Source: Microcebus murinus
Lineage: Eukaryota > Chordata > Mammalia > Primates > Cheirogaleidae
NCBI RefSeq assembly: GCF_040939455.1
Contig: NC_134108.1
Span: forward strand, 88,642,001 to 88,706,000
Direction of reading: 5' to 3'
DNA length: 64,000 nt
Positions within the stretch are counted from its first letter, which is position 1, and the number at the start of each line of letters is the position of its first letter. The notes below the pieces were generated by a model. That model was not told the DNA's origin. It made no database searches and was given only the letters and a program-made list of their open reading frames with translations. Positions 58,300 through 64,000 of this stretch are shown piece by piece. Made by a program: the position numbers and the translations under genes.

Positions 58300-59606
58300 T
58301 TTATGTACACAGATATTAACAAAGTTACCTTTTGAGACCTACTATGCCCCAGGCATTATGATAAAATGTTTACAAATCTTTATATACAACAATGGCATGA
58401 ATAAAAATAATAGGGAATTAACAATATTTACTAACATGGAAAAATCACATGATATAAAGTAGGATGCAAACCAAATAAAAGTAACTGTATTTGTATACCT
58501 ATGTGTATACATACAATGATCAACTCTTATATGTAAAAACACAAAATCTGAAATGAAACAAAAACAACAAAATAGTAGCAGTCATTTTCTTTGAGTAGTG
58601 CAATTACAAGTATTTTGTTCTTTGTATTTTTCTGTAGTTTCCAAACTTTCTCTCTTCAACTTATTTCTATTAATATTTCATATCAAGAAAATGAGTTTTA
58701 AAATAAAACACATAGGGAAAGTCTCTGATGAATAAAATATCAACTCATTACAATATGAAACAAAGCCATTGTTAACCACCTCTTTTAAATTTAATAATTT
58801 GAAATAGCAACCAGATGAACTAAACAGATGTTCTCCCCACTGTAGAAATGTTGATGGCTTAGTTTAGTATATTTAACTAGGAGTTGATTTGCACAAACAT
58901 ATTAGCTAGTTATCATAAGAAGAAAACAAAAAAAATAGCAGCTTAGCAGAGAATCTAATAAAACCAAAATATCACTGTGTTATAAGGTAGACATGTTCTT
59001 ATCATATAAGCCACTGTTAACTGATTGTGGCCAAGGCAACTGTATTTCATGGAACAGGCCAATCAGAAAGATTATAGTAATGAAAGACTATAGGATGCTT
59101 GTATGGGTGTTGGGGGGAAAAAGGAGGAAAGATACCCCAACTGGCTGAAACTGATTAAAATATTAAACTATCATATTTTAGAGAAGAATTAATGAGTATT
59201 TATAAGACAAAAATGAACAGAGACTTATTTAGAGAACATAAAAGATCATGGTTTATGGTGAGGTGAGCACACATACACCATGTTTTTGTGAAATCCAAAA
59301 TCAATAAGAATAATCACCAGAATGCAGGGAAGTGGGACTGTGCTGAGGAAGAATCCACATCCACATTGACTGTTGTCATTTAAAGCTGTCTCCTTCTTCA
59401 TCTCCTCAATGAGACTTGACATTATTTATGTAGATAATAAAATATACATGAATCAGTGCACAAAAGCCATGCGTGATTGTGATGTGCTAATCACTGTTTA
59501 ATTCTTTCACCAATTCCATATAATAGATATTATTAGCATCTCCATTTCACAGATGAAATAACTAAGGCTTAAAGAAATTTTTCTTTTTAAAAAAGTATCC
59601 AACTAG
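58300..59606. other. AT-rich, one MIR trace
   Basis: 'CATCTCCATTTCACAGATGAAATAAC' in the text near 59,540 is a MIR core fragment. Nothing else recognised. Confidence 0.45.
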
Positions 59607-59906
59607 GTCAGGCACAATGGCTCATGCCTATAATCCCAGTATTTTGGGAGGCCAAGGCAGGAGGATGGCTTGAAGCCAGGAGTTTGAGACCAGCCTAGGC
59701 AACAAACCAAGACCACATCTCTACAAAAAATAAAAAATATTAGCTGGGCATGGTAGTGCACACTGTAGTCCCACCTACTCAGGAGGGTAAAGCAGGAGAA
59801 TCACTTGAACCGAGGAGTTCGAGGCTACAGTGAGCTATGAATCCTGCCACTGCATTCCAGCCTGGGCAACAGGGCAAGACCCTGTCAAAAGAACAACCAC
59901 CCCCCC

Positions 59907-59949
<43 letters not shown>

Positions 59950-59979
59950 TAAAAACCAAAAAAAAAAAAAGAAAAAACT
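59607..59979 (+). mobile_element. Old Alu (AluJ-like) with CA-rich tail
   Basis: Two diverged monomers from GGTCAGGCACAATGGC; the tail carries a (CA)n run at about 59,909-59,946, then A-rich sequence. 'TATCCAACTAG' before and 'TGTCCAACTAG' after mark the duplication. Confidence 0.85.
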
Positions 59980-62842
59980 GTCCAACTAGAAAATGGTGAA
60001 ACCAAGACTTAGACTCATTTTCATTTGACTCTAAACTCCTACCCTTAACCGTTATACTGTACTATATAATTAGTGGTATCTCAGTAGATATTTATATTGG
60101 AATACCAAATTATTTGTAACAACTTGTCCTCATTGTGACTTGCACAATGTTCCAATTACTTTCGATCTAAATTTATCATAATTAAAATGTGAAGAGCAAA
60201 TATGGTAGTAAAGTTAGAACTACTCCTCCCCAAATCCCCTTCCCTGTATGTTTCCAGTTTGGAATTGATAAAGAAATTTCATAAGAATTAGAAAGTAGAG
60301 GCGAAGGACCAACCATGGCTCTCTGAAGGTCACTGTGTCAGATGTAGGGATAGACTGACAAGGAGCTGGCAGCAGGTTACATTCAGTCCCGGCTCTCCTC
60401 CACTCCACATCCACCTCTTCTCAACAGCAGTCCCAGGTCTACCCCCAGACACTTGGTGGTAGATACACAGAGGCATTAGCTACCCAGAATCAAGCTCCCC
60501 ACAGACCTCTCCACAAACTTTCCCTTCAGTCTCATTATGGCAGCCCAGCATCCTTTGTGAACTTTTCATATTAACTTTGAGAACTTTTCATATTAAATGA
60601 TTGATGATTCTGTCTCTGACCCTTCAACTTCCTTTTTGTACCTTCTGTTTTCTAGCTCCTTCCACAGCTGTGTAAATTCTAATTCCTATAGTAAATCCTT
60701 TATCCCATAACTCATAGTGGTTCTATTATTGAAATTGACTAATATAGCAAGTATAATTTTTTGAATAAAATATAAACTTATCAAAATACTTTCAATTAAA
60801 TACATTTTCAAAGACAAAGAATACAATGTATAAATCTTAATAAATAATCTTTTGACCTAAAGAATAAGGAAATGCTAAGGAAGGTAAGTCATCCTATACT
60901 TTGTTCAGACCAAAGCACGAATAGAAAAAAAATAATCTGACAATGCTGAAATTAACAATGCTGTCAGTAACAATATTCTTATTCCCAAACAGAAAAGAAA
61001 ATAAGTCATTTTAATTAACAGAAGCAAATGAATAATTATTCATATATTTATGGATTGTTTTCTAACCATAAGCTATAATAGGCCCTAAGATAGGCTATAA
61101 GAACATCCTGGTTTTTTTCTGAGACCCAAAAATAAAGACTGTATTGTGACTCAATTTTCTACTAAATGAAAACCTGTACAGAATAAAGATGTATTCAAGA
61201 TACTATTACCAAGATACTTTGTCTCTTTTCCACACAAGAAACCCACCTCCCAAATACTCAGATGGAACAATATGTCTAATTGGAAACCTAACAATAAAAG
61301 ATATATACTTTAAATATGGCCAAAATTGTGCTACATTGTATATACCTTAGTGAGTACCTGTAAGTGTGAATCTTTGGCTGGGAAGTCAGTAGGAGTCAAT
61401 TAAATTTAAAGTTATCTCACCAGATCAGTTTCCCTCTGTGTTGGTTCTACCCCCAGGAAGCTATTCCTACCATAGTGACAGAAGAGAGAATAAAATGACT
61501 ACCAGCAGCCTCAGAATCACATTCTTTTATTCTAAAAGAAGAGCTTCTTTCTCCCAGTAGGTTGAACAAAAGTCCTAGAACCTTGATTCCATTGGTCCAA
61601 ATTGGGTCACATTCCTATCCCTAAATCCATGCCTACAGCCAGAAGGTAAGCTGTATTGATTGGCTCAGGCTATAAGCCAAGCTCAGCACCAACCAGATGT
61701 CATTAAAAAAAAACAAGAAGAAGAAGAATGGAGGCCTGATGAACCCACAAGAATCCACTGTCAGATTTCCCTTTTGCAAAGCCATATGGGAAATGAACTA
61801 AGATAAAGAAATGAACTACTTAGGGGAACACCACCCCAGGCTTGTTTCTTGTATCTCAGTAATTACTAAATACTTTGCTTTTCTTTGGCCATGTAGCACT
61901 CACTATAACTTTACTCCGGGTGTCTGGGACACTGAGAAGCACAGATACCGAGAAATCTACTATTACCTAAAGAATACTGATTAGATCTGGCCTTCCAGAG
62001 AGTGCTTAAAAAATCTCAGCTTTAAAAAAAAATTTCATACTAACCCTCAAATTTCTAATCATGCTTCTAGACAGATCAGCATTTGTGGCAGAAACTGGTC
62101 TCAATTTTTATTAAAAATATCATTTGTCAGTAGGTTCATATATTTTTTTAATGTATGGCCTAATTTCTTTCAAATCTGTATATATCACATATTTTTCTTA
62201 GCTATAATTAGTCACCAAGACTTATTAGCATAACAGTAGCTCCAAGAAACTCTAAACTATAAGTCAGCATGGATTTTTGGTTTTATTACCTGTTTTACTT
62301 GACTCTCAGGAAAAGTGTTTGTTTTTTCCTCCTGGAATAAGCCACCACATTAGGTTTCCACTTTTCAACCCTAAGGATAGCTATTATCATTAGAAGGGAG
62401 CATTAGTATAAATTCTTAAAGTAACACATCAAAAGGACTGGGTTGAGTTTAAGCAGTCTCTCAATTTGGTGACTATAGTGTGGCAAAACTTCTAGGCATC
62501 AAGAGAAAAAAATAGTTAAAACAAACCTTTTACCAGCTGCTACATGTGGGGTGAATCAATAACACTAACTGATAACTTTTCATATGAAATTCAAGCAGCC
62601 TGAAGTTTCCTTTTTCTATTCCCTGAATATCTGTTCTCTCCACTTCAAAGGACTGTCTGCTACAGAGCAAGAGAGGTGGCTCATACACAACGGCACTCCT
62701 CTTCTGTTTAAATCGTAACATTCAGCAGTTTTGGGGCTGCCAGGCAATGATAAAAGGGCACAGGGCTTTGATTGTTTATTCTTCAATAGCAAAGGCAGAG
62801 TAACACTGTGAACAACAGCACAAGCTAAGGAAAGGAGCATGG
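59980..62842. other. Long AT-rich stretch without recognised features
   Basis: No gene, RNA gene or nameable repeat. Open frames are short and lack motifs. Confidence 0.45.
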
Positions 62843-62943
62843 CTGGGTTCCAGCCACAGCCCTATGACTTACTAGTCTTGTGTGTGACCTTGAGCAAATT
62901 ATTTAACTTCCAAATCCTCCTTTCCTTGTTTGTAAAATGAATA
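62843..62943 (+). repeat. MIR SINE, left piece
   Basis: 'GTGTGACCTTGAGCAAATTATTTAAC' type core ending 'GTTTGTAAAATGAATA'. It continues after MER2 at 63,303 ('GAATTAAGTGAGTTA', 'AAAGTGCTAACCTAGAACTAGGC'). Confidence 0.75.
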
Positions 62944-63302
62944 TGCGGTGGTCCCTCCGTATCCTCAGGGAATTGGTTCCAGGACATCCCCAACCACCAC
63001 CACAGATACCAAAATCTTTGGATGCTCAAGTCCCTTATTAAAAATGGCATACTACTTGCATATAACTTACACACATTCTCCCAAAAGCAGACTTTATACT
63101 TTAGAGAAATCATCTCTAGATTACTTATATCTAAAACAATATAAATAGTTGTTATACTGTACTTTTATTTGTATTTAATTTGCATTTGGACTTTTATTGT
63201 TGTAGTGTTATTTTTATTGTTATTGTTATTTTCTGAATATTTTCAACTCATAGTTGGTTGAATCTATGGATGCAGAACTCTTGATATGGAGAGCTGATTG
63301 TA
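62944..63302 (+). mobile_element. MER2 (Tigger MITE) inside MIR
   Basis: 'GGTGGTCCCTCCGTATCC' start, 'GGTTCCAGGACATCCCC', 'GCATATAACTTACACACATTC', then the complementary end 'GTTGGTTGAATCTATGGATGC'. Ends lie at TA. Confidence 0.85.
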
Positions 63303-63384
63303 CTAATTCTTCCCGGTTATTGGGAGAATTAAGTGAGTTATTCTTTCCTTGTATAAAGTGCTAACCTAGAACTAGGCATTTTAA

Positions 63385-63590
63385 AATAACAGCTATTATT
63401 TACTGAGTATGTATTATGTGCCAGACATATGTAGCACTCAACTCATTTATTTATCCATTCAACAAATATTTAATGAGTATATACTATATACCAGGCACTG
63501 TTCTAGATACTGTTCTATATTAATGAATAAAATAGACAACAATTCCTTCCTGTAGCTTACATACTTGCTGGATAGCTATTAAGATTATAA
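63385..63590 (+). repeat. L2-type LINE fragment
   Basis: 'CATTCAACAAATATTTAATG', 'ACTATATACCAGGCACTGTTC' and 'GAATAAAATAGACAACAATTCC' match the conserved L2-type block. Confidence 0.6.
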
Positions 63591-64000
63591 TTAATAAACC
63601 TAATACACATAATATAAAAATTAATGAAAATTAGATTCCTGAAAGTTAATTGATAGGATAAAGATTTGCCCAAAATTCCTTAAGTACAGTAGTTGGCCTC
63701 TGCAAACACTTCAGACATAATGACATAGTGAAGTAAGCCAAGCAAACTTCAGGAAATAGCAACTATCCTGCCCCAGGGGTTTTCTGGTATCATTTTGCAG
63801 TGGAGTTCCCTCTGTCGGTAGATAAATGGAATCAGAGAAATATGAATATTTTCTTCAATGCTGAAATGCTGCTAATGTTCTGTGATGTAAGGAAAGGGAG
63901 TAGACTATTCATGTTTCTCAATTCCTCTAAGAGTTTTGGGAGAGTCACCACTCTCCACACTTTCAAATTACAGGGGTGGGCCATCTACAAATATATTAAT
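63591..64000. other. Unassigned end of window
   Basis: Nothing recognised. Confidence 0.5.

Overview
This window is non-coding genomic DNA from a primate, most likely a strepsirrhine (lemur group). The clues are Alu copies with the strepsirrhine-type right monomer (wording such as GCTGTGAGCTAGGCTGACGCCA) and young L1 tails ending in a TACCCCCATAATATGC-type signature. I recognise no host protein-coding exon. Almost everything that can be named is a transposable element, so the annotation is mainly a map of repeats and of their order of insertion.

Layout. 0-13 kb: an L1 3' end, several Alus, a U6 snRNA/L1 chimeric retropseudogene (2055-2514), ERV1-type and MaLR LTRs, MER5A, a mariner-like miniature element between microsatellites, and a short hAT element with a perfect 8-bp target duplication. 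13.3-22.9 kb: a decayed gammaretrovirus-like provirus with gag, RNase H, integrase and env remnants, whose protease/RT part is missing and replaced by the 5' end of an L1. 23-31.4 kb: solo LTRs, several with exact 4-bp target duplications, including an inverted pair of one family.

31,387-38,520: the centrepiece, a young betaretrovirus-like provirus. It has 424-bp LTRs differing at only 3 positions, a 6-bp target duplication, a tRNA-Lys1,2-type primer site, gag, dUTPase-protease, pol, a truncated env start and a polypurine tract. Gag-pro and pro-pol are joined by -1 shifts at recognisable slippery heptamers. Gag and pol each carry one further frame break. In place of most of env, just before the polypurine tract, is a 251-nt self-complementary segment. 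It holds two internal loops with the ATGACGGG / AGCCTAARACAG signature of the simian type D retrovirus constitutive transport element (CTE), which exports unspliced RNA through NXF1.

The provirus lies in a datable stack. An older ERV1-type LTR (30,686-38,913) received first a solo LTR of another family (30,909-31,370) and then the provirus; all three keep their own target duplications. 39-64 kb: an internally deleted Tigger1, MLT2, MLT1, L2, MIR and MER2 copies, Alus and old L1 pieces, one split by an LTR with a 4-bp duplication, separated by AT-rich sequence in which I see nothing specific.

Within the provirus the parts fit an env-less element that spreads inside the germ cell: one promoter, one donor/acceptor pair, two frameshift sites for Gag-Pro-Pol, and an RNA element in place of a Rev-type system. 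The broken gag and pol frames mean this copy is probably not autonomous as sequenced.
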